Source: Paraburkholderia edwinii
GTDB taxonomy: Bacteria > Pseudomonadota > Gammaproteobacteria > Burkholderiales > Burkholderiaceae
DNA length: 64,000 nt
Direction: 5' to 3'
Assembly (NCBI RefSeq): GCF_019428685.1
Contig: NZ_CP080095.1
Location: 4,774,001 to 4,838,000 of the forward strand
Numbering within the stretch: the first letter of the stretch is position 1; each line of letters begins with the position of its first letter. The notes beneath the pieces are model-generated. The model saw nothing but the letters and a program-made list of their open reading frames with translations, did no database searches and had not been told where the DNA came from. This document shows, in pieces, positions 18,048 to 27,327 of the stretch. The translations under genes and the position numbers were made by a program.

Positions 18048-19910
18048 CTAGAACGTCGTCCAGTCGCCGTCGTCGGCAGGCTTCGCGACCGGTGGCGGTG
18101 GTTTTGGCGTCTCAGCTTTCGCTGCTGCTGTGGCGGCGTTTGCAGCCGTTGCGCCCGTGGCTGCCGCTCCCGGCGCAGGCGACTTCTGCGCGACGCGCGC
18201 GGCGGCGGGCGTCGTCGCTGCGGACGCAGCGGAAGAGGCAGGCACAGCACCGGGCGCCCCCGCCAACGCCTTCACCGCAGGCTGTTTCACACCCTGCTTC
18301 TCAAGAGCGGGCTTCACGCCGCCCGGCAACGCAGCACGCTGCGCCATGGGCGACGCCTGTGCGTCGCTCACGCGAAACGCGTTGACCGCCTCGCGCAACC
18401 GCGCCGCCTGATCCTGCAACGATGCTGCCCCAGCCGTTGCCTCTTCGACGAGCGCCGCGTTCTGCTGCGTTACTTCATCCATCTGCGCGACCGCGCGTCC
18501 GACCTGCGAAATACCGCTGCTCTGCTCTTCGGAGGCGGCCGCGATCTCGCCCATGATGTCGGTCACGCGGCGCACCGCCTGCAGGATGTCGCCCATCGTC
18601 GCGCCGGCCTGCTCGACGAGCGTCGAGCCGTTGTTCACGCGCTCGACCGATGCGCCGATCAGCTGCTTGATCTCTTTCGCGGCGGTCGCGCTGCGCTGCG
18701 CGAGGCTGCGCACTTCGCCGGCCACGACCGCGAAGCCGCGGCCCTGCTCGCCCGCGCGCGCCGCTTCGACCGCCGCATTGAGCGCGAGGATGTTGGTCTG
18801 GAACGCGATGCCCTCGATCACGCCGATGATGTCCGCGATCTGCCGCGAGCTGTCGTTGATCTCGCCCATCGTGCCGATCACGCGGCTCACCACTTCGTTG
18901 CCCTTCGTCGCAATATCGGAGGCGTTGTTGGCGAGGCCGCTCGCCTGCCGCGCGTTGTCGGCGTTCTGCTTCACCGTCGCGGTCAGCTGTTCCATGCTCG
19001 CGGCCGTTTCCTGCAGCGACGCGGCCTGCTGTTCGGTGCGCTGCGACAAGTCGTTATTGCCCGCGGCGATCTGCTGCGTCGCCGACGCGATCGCTTCAGC
19101 CGAGTGACGGATCTCGCCGATCGCGCGTTGCAAGCGGTCCTGCATCGCGCGCATCGCGGCCATCATGCTCGACGAGTCGCTCGAACGCAGGTTGACGATC
19201 TGCGTCAGATCGCCGGTCGCGATGCGCGCGGCCAGTTGCGCGGCCTCTTGCGGTTCGCCGCCGAGCCCGTTACGAATGCTGCGCATCACGACGATCATCG
19301 CGAGCGTGATCAGCGTGCCGATCACGAGCACGGCAACGAGGTGCTCGACGATATTCCGGTAGTACGCCGTATCGATATCGCGCACGAACACGCCGCTCGT
19401 GATGTACCAGTCCCACGGTGCGAAGCGCTCGACGTAGCTGACCTTCGGCAACGCCGTTTCGCTGCCCGGCAGACGGCCGCGATATTCAGCGAAGCCGCGG
19501 CCCGTCGCCTTCGCGCTGTCGAGCACCGACATGTACAGCAACTTGCCGTCCGGGTCCTTGAAATCGCCGACCGGCTTGCCGACCATCTGCGGCAGCGTCG
19601 GGTGCATCAGCACGACCGGCTTCGAGTCGATCACGAACAGATAGCCGGCGTCGCCGTAGCGCATCGTCGCTAAACGCGCCAATGCTTCGCGTTGCGCGTC
19701 GGCTTCATTCAGTTTGCCGGCCTGGGATTGGGCGTAATAGCCGTTCACGACGTTCTGCGCCGCGTCGACGAGATTCACCATGCCGGCCTTGCGTTCGGCC
19801 AGCATCGTCGAGCGCGTTTCGACCGCGCTCAGCAGCGCGATGCCCAGCAACCCCAGCCAGACAAGCGCAAGCGACAGCCACAGCTTGCGATTCAGACTCA
19901 TCCCGCTCAT
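18048..19910 (-). CDS. Methyl-accepting chemotaxis protein with a single-Cache sensor
   Basis: A 620-aa inner-membrane chemoreceptor. It has a first transmembrane helix (~8-27), a periplasmic single-Cache domain to ~190 ([41 protein letters not shown]), a second helix (~191-212), a HAMP-like linker, and a long cytoplasmic signalling domain. Its hairpin tip is [41 protein letters not shown]. The last ~110 residues are a low-complexity Ala/Pro tail ending GDWTTF, close to the NWETF pentapeptide that tethers CheR. The ATG at 19910 follows GAGACC. No che genes adjoin. The ligand cannot be read from sequence. Confidence 0.93.
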   Translation of the reverse strand: MSGMSLNRKLWLSLALVWLGLLGIALLSAVETRSTMLAERKAGMVNLVDAAQNVVNGYYAQSQAGKLNEADAQREALARLATMRYGDAGYLFVIDSKPVVLMHPTLPQMVGKPVGDFKDPDGKLLYMSVLDSAKATGRGFAEYRGRLPGSETALPKVSYVERFAPWDWYITSGVFVRDIDTAYYRNIVEHLVAVLVIGTLITLAMIVVMRSIRNGLGGEPQEAAQLAARIATGDLTQIVNLRSSDSSSMMAAMRAMQDRLQRAIGEIRHSAEAIASATQQIAAGNNDLSQRTEQQAASLQETAASMEQLTATVKQNADNARQASGLANNASDIATKGNEVVSRVIGTMGEINDSSRQIADIIGVIEGIAFQTNILALNAAVEAARAGEQGRGFAVVAGEVRSLAQRSATAAKEIKQLIGASVERVNNGSTLVEQAGATMGDILQAVRRVTDIMGEIAAASEEQSSGISQVGRAVAQMDEVTQQNAALVEEATAGAASLQDQAARLREAVNAFRVSDAQASPMAQRAALPGGVKPALEKQGVKQPAVKALAGAPGAVPASSAASAATTPAAARVAQKSPAPGAAATGATAANAATAAAKAETPKPPPPVAKPADDGDWTTF

Positions 19911-19985
19911 TGTTTTGGTCTCTTTCGTGTGGTTTCTTCAGCAGTGCGCCTGCGTGCGGATGCGGCGCAAACGATTGCTTACGGG

Positions 19986-20013
19986 ATAACGGCACGAAAG
20001 GAAGTTGACTTGA
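19986..20013 (-). promoter_or_regulatory. Possible sigma28 (FliA) promoter for the chemoreceptor
   Basis: On the minus strand, TCAAGTCA, 12 bases, then GCCGTTAT lies ~75 bases before the start codon. It resembles the flagellar TAAAGTTT-N11-GCCGATAA consensus, with mismatches and one extra spacer base. Chemoreceptors are commonly in the FliA regulon. Tentative. Confidence 0.4.
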
Positions 20014-20163
20014 ACGGGCGTGCTAAAGCTGAATCCGCAGCTGCGGAGCGGGTTTGACCGGGGTTGGTGCGGCGTCGGTGCGGCGTGGTGCCGCGTTGAG
20101 TCGGGTTCGGCGCGCGGGCGTTAAGCCGTGATTGAACCCGCGTCGGTCACGGGTTCGGCCTGC

Positions 20164-20793
20164 CTAACCGAGCAGCAGCTTGATATCGTGGACCCACGGA
20201 CCCGCGCCCTGGCCGTCGCGTGCGAAAAGCCGCAGGCGGCCATCAGGGTCGAACACATAGCTCGCCGCGGTGTGGTCCATCGTGTAGCTGTCGGGCGTCT
20301 TGCCCGGCACCTTCGCGTAGTAGACGCGGAAGTCTTTCGCGATCTTGTCGAGCTGCGCCTTGTCCGCGGGCCGCAGGCCGACGAAGCTCGGGTTGAACGC
20401 GGGCACATACTCGCCGAGCAGCGCGGGCGTGTCGCGCTCCGGGTCCAGCGTGACGAACAGCACCTGCACGCGTTTGGCGTCCGCGGGCCCGAGTTGCTGC
20501 AGGGCCTGCGAGAGCTCGGCCATCGTCGTCGGACATACATCGGGGCAATGCGTGTAGCCAAAGAACAGCACGACCACCTTACCCTTGTAGTCGGCCAGCG
20601 TGCGCATCTTGCCGCTCGTGTCGGGCAGCGAGAAATCGCTCGCGAACTGCTTGTTGCCGGTGATATCGACGTTCTGGAATGCAGGCGCGTCCTGGCCGCA
20701 GCCGGCGACGAGCGCAGCGCCGCCAAGCGCGCAGACGGCAACGGCGATACGCGCGATGCGCGTCGCGAGGGCAAACCGGTTGTTCTTCAGCAT
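20164..20793 (-). CDS. SCO1/SenC copper chaperone for cytochrome c oxidase
   Basis: A 209-aa lipoprotein-like thioredoxin-fold protein that delivers copper to the CuA site of oxidase subunit II. The signal peptide ends in a lipobox, LVAGC, with Cys at ~32. The copper site CPDVCPTTM and the downstream His in YTMDHTAASYVFD are present. It is the last gene of the leftward oxidase-assembly block (SURF1, thioredoxin-fold protein, ctaA, ctaB, SCO). Confidence 0.93.
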   Translation of the reverse strand: MLKNNRFALATRIARIAVAVCALGGAALVAGCGQDAPAFQNVDITGNKQFASDFSLPDTSGKMRTLADYKGKVVVLFFGYTHCPDVCPTTMAELSQALQQLGPADAKRVQVLFVTLDPERDTPALLGEYVPAFNPSFVGLRPADKAQLDKIAKDFRVYYAKVPGKTPDSYTMDHTAASYVFDPDGRLRLFARDGQGAGPWVHDIKLLLG

Positions 20794-20906
20794 GACATGA
20801 GTGGCTGCAGCAACTGTGAGAGAGGCAGCGCCGCGTTCCGCGCCGACCTGATGCGCCCGCTTATGCGTCGGCTGGTGCGTCCGCTTTCACGTTCGCGTGC
20901 GTTCGC

Positions 20907-21812
20907 TTATGCGCCGATCAGGGCGCGCGCATAGTGATCGATCAGCAAGGCCGCGAACAGCAGCGACAGATAAACGATCGAGTAACGAAAGGTCTTACGC
21001 GCAAGCGCGTCGGAATATTCCCGGTAGATCTTCCATGCGTAGCCGAGAAACACGGCGCCGAGCAGCACCGCCGCGCTCAGATACACGATGCCGCTCATCC
21101 CCGAGATAAACGGCATCAGCGTCACCGCAAACAGAATAACCGTGTAGAGGAAGATATGCAGACGCGTGTATTGCTCGCCGTGCGTGTTCGGCAGCATCGG
21201 CAGGCCCGCGTTTTCATAGTCTTTGCGGCGATAGAGCGCGAGCGCCCAGAAGTGCGGCGGCGTCCAGACAAAGATGATCAGCACGAGAATCCATGCGTCG
21301 CCTGGCACATGGCCCGTGACCGCCGCCCAGCCAAGCGCGGGCGGCATCGCACCCGACGCGCCGCCGATCACGATGTTCTGCGGCGTGTAGGGCTTGAGCA
21401 GCAGCGTGTAGACAACCGCATAGCCGACGAACGTGGCGATGGTGAGCCACATCGTCAGCGCATTGGTGAACGTGTAGAGCGTCCACATGCCGAGGCCGCC
21501 GAGCACGGCCGAAAACAGCAGGATCTGCGTGGTGGTGATTTCGCCGCGCGCGGACGGACGCCACGCGGTGCGACGCATCATCGCATCGACCTTCTGCTCG
21601 ACGAGGCAATTGATCGCGAACGCGGCGCCCGCGAGCAGCCAGATGCCGATCGTGCCGCCGATCAGCACGGTCCACGGCACCATGCCAGGCGTCGCGAGGA
21701 ACATGCCGATCACCGCGCAGAACACGGCGAGCTGGGTGACGCGCGGCTTCGTCAGCGCGAGGTATTGGGAGATCCGGTTACCGGATGAATGCAGGAGAGT
21801 TGTGCTGTCCAT
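20907..21812 (-). CDS. ctaB: Protoheme IX farnesyltransferase (heme O synthase)
   Basis: Attaches a farnesyl group to heme B to make heme O, the precursor of heme A for the aa3 oxidase. The 301-aa UbiA-family protein is highly hydrophobic and begins [22 protein letters not shown]. The first polyprenyl-PP motif is [19 protein letters not shown] (~residues 68-86), and [20 protein letters not shown] plus [21 protein letters not shown] are conserved. It begins 6 bases after ctaA ends, implying cotranscription. Also called cyoE. Confidence 0.95.
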   Translation of the reverse strand: MDSTTLLHSSGNRISQYLALTKPRVTQLAVFCAVIGMFLATPGMVPWTVLIGGTIGIWLLAGAAFAINCLVEQKVDAMMRRTAWRPSARGEITTTQILLFSAVLGGLGMWTLYTFTNALTMWLTIATFVGYAVVYTLLLKPYTPQNIVIGGASGAMPPALGWAAVTGHVPGDAWILVLIIFVWTPPHFWALALYRRKDYENAGLPMLPNTHGEQYTRLHIFLYTVILFAVTLMPFISGMSGIVYLSAAVLLGAVFLGYAWKIYREYSDALARKTFRYSIVYLSLLFAALLIDHYARALIGA

Positions 21813-21818
21813 GTGGGG

Positions 21819-22928
21819 TCACGCTGGTGCGGCATCGCGCGCAGGCAACATGGCGCGGCCGGGACGGCTAGAAGCGATTCGAAAGTTTAGCATAACGAGT
21901 AGCAGCAACAGGATCGCGGCGCCGCCGTTGTGGGCCACGGCAATCGGCAGCGGCCATTGCAACACGATGTTCGACAGGCCCGTAAAAAACTGGATGACGA
22001 TCACCAGCAGCACCCCGTTCGCGGGCCGCCGCAGCGACTCGAAACGGCGCAGTTTCAGCGCGAGCCACAGCAGGTACGCCACGACGACAATCGCGAAGGT
22101 GCGATGCGTCCAGTGGATTGCCACGAGCGCGTCCTGCGTGATCATGTCGCCGTCGCCGGTCATGCCGAGCGCGCGCCACAGGTGAAAGCCGTGCGCAAAG
22201 TCCATCGGCGGCAGCCACTGGCCGTTGCAGGTCGGGAAGTCGGTGCACGCGAGCACCGCGTAGTTCGTGCTGACCCAGCCGCCGAGCGCGATCTGCACGA
22301 TTAGCAGGATGAGGCCCGCCAATGCGGCCGTGCGCCAGCGGCCCGCGGCGGGCTCGAACACCGGCAGCGGCGTCTGCCGCGCCGCGAGCCAGCCGAGCGC
22401 GCCGAGCAGCGTGAGGCCGAGCAGCAGATGCGTCGTGACGATCACGGGCTGCAGTTTCATCGTGACGGTCCATGCGCCGAATATGCCCTGCACGACAATC
22501 AGCATGAGCAGCGACGTAGGCCACCACGGCGATACATGCAACGGACGCTTACGGAGACGCGCCGTCCACACGATCAGCACCTGCGCGATAATCAGCACGC
22601 CGATTGCCATCGCGAAGTAGCGATGGATCATTTCGATCCATGCTTTCGTCATGCTGACCGGGCCAGTCGGCATCGCCTGAAATGCGGCCGAGATTGCCGC
22701 GTGCGCGATAAACGGCGACGACGTGCCGTAGCAGCCGGGCCAGTCGGGACAACCGAGGCCGGAATCGGTGAGCCGCGTGAAGCCGCCGAACATCACGAGG
22801 TCGAGCGTCAGGAACGTCGTGACCCAGACGAGCTTGCGGAATTTGTCGTCGTCGGCCTTGACCCAGACGTACGAGAGCGGCAGCAGTGCGATGCACAGTC
22901 CGATCAGGCCGAGTTGCAGTACGAACAT
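21819..22928 (-). CDS. ctaA: Heme A synthase (COX15/CtaA)
   Basis: Oxidises the C8 methyl of heme O to make heme A in the inner membrane. The 369-aa protein has eight hydrophobic segments in two repeats. Conserved stretches include GGFTRLTDSGLGCPDWPGCYG (~48-68), EMIHRYFAMAIGVLII, GAWTVTMKLQPVIVTTHLLLG and the second-half HWTHRTFAIVVV, carrying the heme-ligand His residues. GAGGT precedes the ATG. A 20-bp palindrome (22954-22973) sits just upstream, and ctaB follows almost without a gap. Confidence 0.95.
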   Translation of the reverse strand: MFVLQLGLIGLCIALLPLSYVWVKADDDKFRKLVWVTTFLTLDLVMFGGFTRLTDSGLGCPDWPGCYGTSSPFIAHAAISAAFQAMPTGPVSMTKAWIEMIHRYFAMAIGVLIIAQVLIVWTARLRKRPLHVSPWWPTSLLMLIVVQGIFGAWTVTMKLQPVIVTTHLLLGLTLLGALGWLAARQTPLPVFEPAAGRWRTAALAGLILLIVQIALGGWVSTNYAVLACTDFPTCNGQWLPPMDFAHGFHLWRALGMTGDGDMITQDALVAIHWTHRTFAIVVVAYLLWLALKLRRFESLRRPANGVLLVIVIQFFTGLSNIVLQWPLPIAVAHNGGAAILLLLLVMLNFRIASSRPGRAMLPARDAAPA

Positions 22929-22953
22929 CCGTGTCTACCTCTATTTCGCGAGC

Positions 22954-22973
22954 GTCATTGACTCGTCAATGAC
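22954..22973. repeat. 20-bp palindrome upstream of ctaA
   Basis: GTCATTGAC-TC-GTCAATGAC is a perfect 9-bp inverted repeat with a 2-base centre, 26 bases before the ctaA start and 13 bases after the stop of the upstream gene. Its symmetry suggests a dimeric protein site or a small hairpin. No T run follows. Confidence 0.6.
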
Positions 22974-22985
22974 ACTTCCATGCCG

Positions 22986-23687
22986 TTAGCCGATGCCCGA
23001 ATTGCGCAGCAGCTTCGATACATCGCCCTTGATCTTGCTCGGGTTCGGATCCTTCGGGAAACGCATCATCAGGTTGCCGTTCGGATCGACCATATAAATG
23101 TGATCGGTCAGCTGCGTGCCGTCGTCGACCGGCAGCCATCCGGCGACGTCGGCGGGATTAGCGACGAGCTTTTCCGTGTCTGGATAAGCGGTCTCGATCA
23201 CATCGGGCACCTTCGATGCATCGGTGCGCAGCCAGACGTTGACGATACGTTCGCGTTCGCCGGCTTGCGTCACGCGAATCTGCCGCATGAAATACAGCTT
23301 GGTCGCGCAGGCCTTGTCGCACGCGCTGCTATCCACCGAGATCATCAGCCAGCGGCCGCGCATCGACGCGAGCTTCATCGGCTTGCCGTCTTCACCGGTG
23401 ACGACGAGCGTATCGGGAATCGGCCGCTGCGGCTCGATCAGCTTGCCATAGCTCGTCGTGCCGCCGGTCGGCTTGATGACGTAGTACGTGAAATATGAGC
23501 CGATCACCGGCGCCGCGCAAATCAGCGCGATCAGCAGCATCATCCAGCGGCCGCGCTGCCATGAGCCCTGGCTCGGCGCGCGCTTGCCCGATCCGGGCGG
23601 TGTGCCGGGCTGCGGTTTGCCGGACTGTGGCTTGCCGGCCTGCGTGTTGCCGGCGGATGACTGTGAAGGCGACTTTTGCATCGACAC
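22986..23687 (-). CDS. Membrane-anchored thioredoxin-fold protein of the oxidase assembly cluster
   Basis: A ~233-aa protein: a Pro/Gly/Gln-rich cytoplasmic N-terminus (~1-40), one transmembrane helix (MMLLIALICAAPVIGSYFTYY), then a periplasmic SCO-like domain (LVVTGEDGKPMKLASMRGRW, VDSSACDKACATKLYFMRQIR). CDKAC resembles the CxxxC copper motif of SCO proteins. Proteins of this type sit between SURF1 and ctaA in Burkholderiaceae, and a role in CuA assembly or thiol redox is inferred. The start is uncertain: GTG 23687 has GAGG 8 bases upstream; ATGs at 23681 and 23714 are alternatives. Confidence 0.8.
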   Translation of the reverse strand: MSMQKSPSQSSAGNTQAGKPQSGKPQPGTPPGSGKRAPSQGSWQRGRWMMLLIALICAAPVIGSYFTYYVIKPTGGTTSYGKLIEPQRPIPDTLVVTGEDGKPMKLASMRGRWLMISVDSSACDKACATKLYFMRQIRVTQAGERERIVNVWLRTDASKVPDVIETAYPDTEKLVANPADVAGWLPVDDGTQLTDHIYMVDPNGNLMMRFPKDPNPSKIKGDVSKLLRNSGIG

Positions 23688-23782
23688 TGCGTTGACCTCG
23701 TTCAATGATGGCATGGGCGGATCGGCGTTGACCGGTGCGTTGCATGCGACAACAAGCCGCATGGGGCGCGGCCGTGGCGCGC

Positions 23783-24568
23783 TTAAATGCCGCGCGTGCT
23801 TTCGCGTTCCTGCTTCTGTTTCTGCTCGTGCTCCGGGTTCTGCCCGGGTGGTGCGTCCAGAACCCGCTGGTCTTTCTTCGCGGCGCGCCGCGCCGCATAC
23901 AAACCGAAACCGAGCGCCGCGGCCGCCATGCCCCACCACTGGAACATGTACCCGTAATTGCGCTCCACGCCCGTCGTCGGTGCGGGCCAGTCGCGCACGA
24001 GTTTGTCGCCATCGTCGCTCAACTGCTGGATCACGAACGGCTGCAGCGGCAAGCCGGTTTCGGCCGCGTACGCTTGCACGTCGAGATTCTGCCGAATCTT
24101 CTGATGCGGCGCGGACCCGCCTTCGCCAAGCTCGAACGCCTTGCTCGCATCGGCGCGCGCGATGCCTTCGATTTCGACCTCGCCTTTGGGCGTGTCGTAA
24201 TGTTCGATTGCCGTGCGCACATCGGCGTTGCGCGGCAGCCAGCCTCGATTCACGAGCACATAGCCGCCGTCGCGCAGTTTAAGCGGCATCACGACATAAA
24301 AGCCGGCTTGGTCGTTATAGGGCCGATTGTCGAGGTACACCACTTGCTCGGGCATAAATTGCCCAGTCGCCCGCACACGATGGAATTCGATGTCTTTCAG
24401 CGCAACCGGCGCTGCGCTAACCGCTACGGCCGGCGCATTCTCGAACTGCGTGATGCGCGCCTCGAGCGCTTCCTTCTGATGCGCGCGGTCGCGCTGCCAG
24501 AAACCGAGACGCACCGTCACCGCGACGACGATCAGAATAAGCAGCGCCGGTAACCAGCGGATCTTCAT
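23783..24568 (-). CDS. SURF1-family cytochrome oxidase biogenesis protein
   Basis: A 261-aa inner-membrane protein with an N-terminal helix (LPALLILIVVAVTVRLGFWQRDRA) and a second near residue 212 (YMFQWWGMAAAALGFGLYAARR), bracketing a periplasmic loop with VYLDNRPYNDQAGFYVVMPL and VLVNRGWLPRNADV. SURF1/Shy1 proteins help insert heme A into subunit I. It is first of the SURF1, thioredoxin-fold, ctaA, ctaB, SCO block, so a promoter should lie in the 81 bases shared with the divergent DUF2909 gene. Confidence 0.93.
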   Translation of the reverse strand: MKIRWLPALLILIVVAVTVRLGFWQRDRAHQKEALEARITQFENAPAVAVSAAPVALKDIEFHRVRATGQFMPEQVVYLDNRPYNDQAGFYVVMPLKLRDGGYVLVNRGWLPRNADVRTAIEHYDTPKGEVEIEGIARADASKAFELGEGGSAPHQKIRQNLDVQAYAAETGLPLQPFVIQQLSDDGDKLVRDWPAPTTGVERNYGYMFQWWGMAAAALGFGLYAARRAAKKDQRVLDAPPGQNPEHEQKQKQERESTRGI

Positions 24569-24649
24569 CGTACCGGCCCCGCGAGCCGACGGACCATTAC
24601 GCGCGGTGCGATAATGGCGTCATTACGTTCGCTTTCCTGAAGAGTTTCC

Positions 24650-24868
24650 GTGGCTTTCATGCACATTCTGGTTCCCATTGCTTTCGCGCTGATCATCGCC
24701 AGCATGATCTCGGCGCTGTACTTCATGATGCACGATCGCGGCCGCACCAAGCGTATGGTCTGGTCGCTCGCGACGCGCGTCGGGCTGTCGATTTCGCTGT
24801 TCCTGTTCATCCTGTTCGCACACTGGATGGGCTGGATCCAGTCGACCGGCATTCCGTACGGCCGCTGA
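24650..24868 (+). CDS. Twin-transmembrane protein, DUF2909 family
   Basis: A 72-aa protein with two hydrophobic helices (HILVPIAFALIIASMISALYFMM and VGLSISLFLFILFAHWMGWI) joined by a basic loop, as in DUF2909 proteins found within cytochrome oxidase clusters. Function is unknown; assembly or stability of the oxidase is inferred from position. The GTG at 24650 has GAAGAG upstream; an ATG at 24659 is also possible. It is the only rightward gene in the oxidase region, divergent from SURF1. Confidence 0.8.
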   Translation: MAFMHILVPIAFALIIASMISALYFMMHDRGRTKRMVWSLATRVGLSISLFLFILFAHWMGWIQSTGIPYGR

Positions 24869-24950
24869 AAGGGCACACCGCGGGTGGTAGCGGCTTGGGC
24901 CGGTCATCCGATAGTCCGATTGGTCCAATAGCCCGGATAGCCCGATAGCA

Positions 24951-24985
24951 AAACGCCGCCCCGATACAGTCGAGGGCGGCGCCTT
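24951..24985 (-). terminator. Terminator after oxidase subunit III
   Basis: On the minus strand, CGCCGCCC pairs with GGGCGGCG around 12 bases, followed by TTTTGC. It lies about 115 bases after the ctaE stop and separates the subunit operon from the SURF1 operon. Confidence 0.7.
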
Positions 24986-25100
24986 GTAGATGTTCGTTAC
25001 TGCCGTCTTACCTGTCCTGCTTTTTTCCCGCTGTTGCTGGCCAGTGCGCGACATTTGCGCGCACCCGAACCCTGCATTTCAGCTCGCCTTGCAGCCCGAC

Positions 25101-25958
25101 TTACAGCCAGTACACGACGATGTACAGACCCAGCCACACGACGTCAACAAAGTGCCAATACCACGCGGCGCCTTCGAATGCGAAGTGATGGTCCGCCGTG
25201 AAATGGCCGCGAATCATGCGAATCAGCACCACGGTCAGCATCGTGCCGCCGAGGAACACGTGGAAGCCGTGGAAGCCCGTCAGCAGGAAGAACGTCGAAC
25301 CGTACACGCCCGAGGCAAGGGTCAGGTTCAGCTCGTTGTAGGCGTGGAAGTATTCGAAGGCCTGGAAGAACAGGAACGTGAGGCCAAGCACGATCGTTGC
25401 CGCGAGCCACACGATCGCCTTCTTGCGATGATTCTCGCGCAGCGCGTGGTGCGAGACCGTCAGCGTCGCGCCCGACGACAGCAGCAGCGCGGTATTGATA
25501 GTCGGCACCGGCCACGGCGTCATCGACTTGAAGTGCGAGACGAGCGCCGCCGGCCCGATGTTCGGCCACACTGCCGAGAAATCCGGCCAGATCACCTTGT
25601 AGTCGAGGCTGCCCAGCTGATGCATCGCGATTTCGCGCGCGTAGAACAGCGCACCGAAGAACGCGCCGAAGAACATCACTTCGGAGAAGATGAACCAGCT
25701 CATGCTCCAGCGGTACGACACGTCGACGCGCTTGCCGTACATGCCGCCTTCCGACTCGGAGATCGAGTCGCCGAACCAGTGCCACAGCGTGAAGAGCAAC
25801 CAGAGCAGACCGACCAGCGTCGTATACGGCGCCCACGACTCGCCGTTAATCCATGACGCGAGCGACGACAGCATGATCAACAGCCCCACCGCCGCGCTGA
25901 TCGGGTGCCGCGACGGGTGCGGTATGAAATAGTACGGGCTCTCGTTTTGGCCGCTCAT
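25101..25958 (-). CDS. ctaE: Cytochrome c oxidase subunit III
   Basis: A 285-aa integral membrane subunit stabilising the aa3 oxidase core. It has seven hydrophobic segments and family motifs: YYFIPHPSRHPI at the N-terminus, SWFIFSEVMFFGAFFGALFYAREIA (~90-114), FHAYNELNLTLASGVYGSTFFLLTGFHGFHVFLGG, and a C-terminal WYWHFVDVVWLGLYIVVYWL. GGAGA precedes the ATG. Last gene of the block that begins with DUF2244. Confidence 0.96.
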   Translation of the reverse strand: MSGQNESPYYFIPHPSRHPISAAVGLLIMLSSLASWINGESWAPYTTLVGLLWLLFTLWHWFGDSISESEGGMYGKRVDVSYRWSMSWFIFSEVMFFGAFFGALFYAREIAMHQLGSLDYKVIWPDFSAVWPNIGPAALVSHFKSMTPWPVPTINTALLLSSGATLTVSHHALRENHRKKAIVWLAATIVLGLTFLFFQAFEYFHAYNELNLTLASGVYGSTFFLLTGFHGFHVFLGGTMLTVVLIRMIRGHFTADHHFAFEGAAWYWHFVDVVWLGLYIVVYWL

Positions 25959-26100
25959 TCTTGATTCTCCACTTCAGTCCAGTTGTTCCGGGCTTGCCCG
26001 GCTGTATCCTCGACGGCGCGTCGGTACCGCACCGCTTCGCTTTAATCGTCCTGCCTAAACTACGCACCACCGCTTACGCACCACCGTCAGCCCACTATCG

Positions 26101-26310
26101 TCATCCCACCACGGCGTGCACGACGAGAATCAGGATGCCGATGAACACGGCCGCACAGATCAGCGCCGCGGCGATCACATGCAGCGGATTCAGCTGCGTC
26201 GCATCCGCCTCGAGGTCGCGACGCTTGCGTACGCCGAAAAACGACCACATGACGGCCTTCATCGACTGGCCGAAGCTGCTCTTGCTGCGTCCACGGCCGT
26301 TATCGCTCAT
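26101..26310 (-). CDS. DUF2970 small membrane protein
   Basis: A 69-aa protein: a basic N-terminus with SFGQSMKAVMWSFFGVRKRRDLEADATQLNP, then one C-terminal helix (VIAAALICAAVFIGILILVVH). This matches DUF2970 proteins that lie between ctaG and ctaE in beta-proteobacteria. Function is unknown; a link to oxidase biogenesis is inferred from position. GAGAGG precedes the ATG at 26310; an upstream in-frame start would add 22 low-complexity residues. Confidence 0.8.
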   Translation of the reverse strand: MSDNGRGRSKSSFGQSMKAVMWSFFGVRKRRDLEADATQLNPLHVIAAALICAAVFIGILILVVHAVVG

Positions 26311-26426
26311 TGTTGCCGCCTCTCCCGTCGCGCTGTTCCTGCTGGTGCTGCCACTGGTGCCGCTTTTGGTGGTCATGCAGCCGCCATTCCTTGGCTGTGG
26401 TTTTCAACCGCTGTTTCCTGCTTCCG

Positions 26427-27023
26427 TCAGGCCGGGTTTGCGCCCTGCCCGTCGGTGTTGTTCTTCGCCGGCGCGGCCGGCGCATTCAATTCGAAAAACG
26501 TGTACGACAGCGTGATCGTCTTCACATCCTTCGGCAACTTCGGGTCAACCACGAACACGACCGGCAGCAGCTTCGTCTCGTGCGCAGCGAGCTTCTGCTG
26601 CGTAAAGCAAAAACATTCGATCTTCCGGAAGTACTCGGTGGCCTCGCGCGGCGCGTAGCTCGGAATTGCCTGCGCGTCGATCGCGCGTCCTTGCGCGTTG
26701 GTCACCTGGTACATCACCGTCGTTACTTCGCCCGGATGCACGTCGATCGCGTTCTGCTCGGGCTTGAAACCCAACGGCCCACGCGCGTTCGCATCGAATT
26801 CGATCGAGATCGTGCGCGTCATGTCGACCTGCGTGTTCTTCGCGTCGCGCGCGCTCGTATCGCGCTGCACGAGATTGTTGATGCCGGTCACCTCGCAAAT
26901 CGCACGGTACATCGGCACCAGCGCAAAACCAAAACCGAACATCAGAAACGCCACCACCACGAGCTTGAACAGCATCGAGCGGTTGAACGAGCGCGTGACC
27001 TCGTTCGGCGAATGCATCGACAT
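26427..27023 (-). CDS. ctaG: Cytochrome c oxidase assembly protein CtaG (COX11)
   Basis: A copper chaperone that builds the CuB site of subunit I. The 198-aa protein has one N-terminal helix (MLFKLVVVAFLMFGFGFALVPMYRAICEVTGINN, with the conserved Cys) and a periplasmic immunoglobulin-like domain carrying the copper motif ECFCFTQQ (~residues 145-152). AAGGA precedes the ATG. It lies between the small assembly protein and DUF2970. Confidence 0.96.
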   Translation of the reverse strand: MSMHSPNEVTRSFNRSMLFKLVVVAFLMFGFGFALVPMYRAICEVTGINNLVQRDTSARDAKNTQVDMTRTISIEFDANARGPLGFKPEQNAIDVHPGEVTTVMYQVTNAQGRAIDAQAIPSYAPREATEYFRKIECFCFTQQKLAAHETKLLPVVFVVDPKLPKDVKTITLSYTFFELNAPAAPAKNNTDGQGANPA

Positions 27024-27065
27024 CGAACTTCCTTAATGAAGCTTCAGGCTGCTACGAACCAGCCG

Positions 27066-27224
27066 CTACGAAAACCAGATTTGCTTGACAAAGGCCGCCA
27101 CGAAAAACGAGGCTGCAATCGCAAACAGGATCAAGCCAAGTCGCCGGGTGCCTGCACGAATTTCCTCGGGAGTACGCCTCTTCGGTGGTTTCCGCGTCAT
27201 GCTGGTATTTCGGGTCACGTCCAT
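27066..27224 (-). CDS. Cytochrome oxidase small assembly protein
   Basis: A very short protein (about 52 aa from ATG 27224, or 44 aa from ATG 27200) with a basic N-terminal half (RKPPKRRTPEEIRAGTRRLG) and one helix (LILFAIAASFFVAAFVKQIWF). Short single-helix proteins of this kind are encoded between ctaD and ctaG in Burkholderiaceae and annotated as oxidase small assembly proteins. The start is uncertain because no start has a strong ribosome site. Confidence 0.7.
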   Translation of the reverse strand: MDVTRNTSMTRKPPKRRTPEEIRAGTRRLGLILFAIAASFFVAAFVKQIWFS

Positions 27225-27327
27225 CGCTGCCTGCTCGAGCTGGCGATCTTTCCGCACCTGTGTGCCCATGCCGCGAAAGATCGCCTTCTCTTCAATTGAG
27301 TTTGCTTATGTGCCGCTTATGTGCTGC

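Noticed and set aside
18039..19673. 544-codon plus-strand frame opposite the chemoreceptor
   Set aside because: Arg-rich composition and exact antisense position to a confident methyl-accepting protein.
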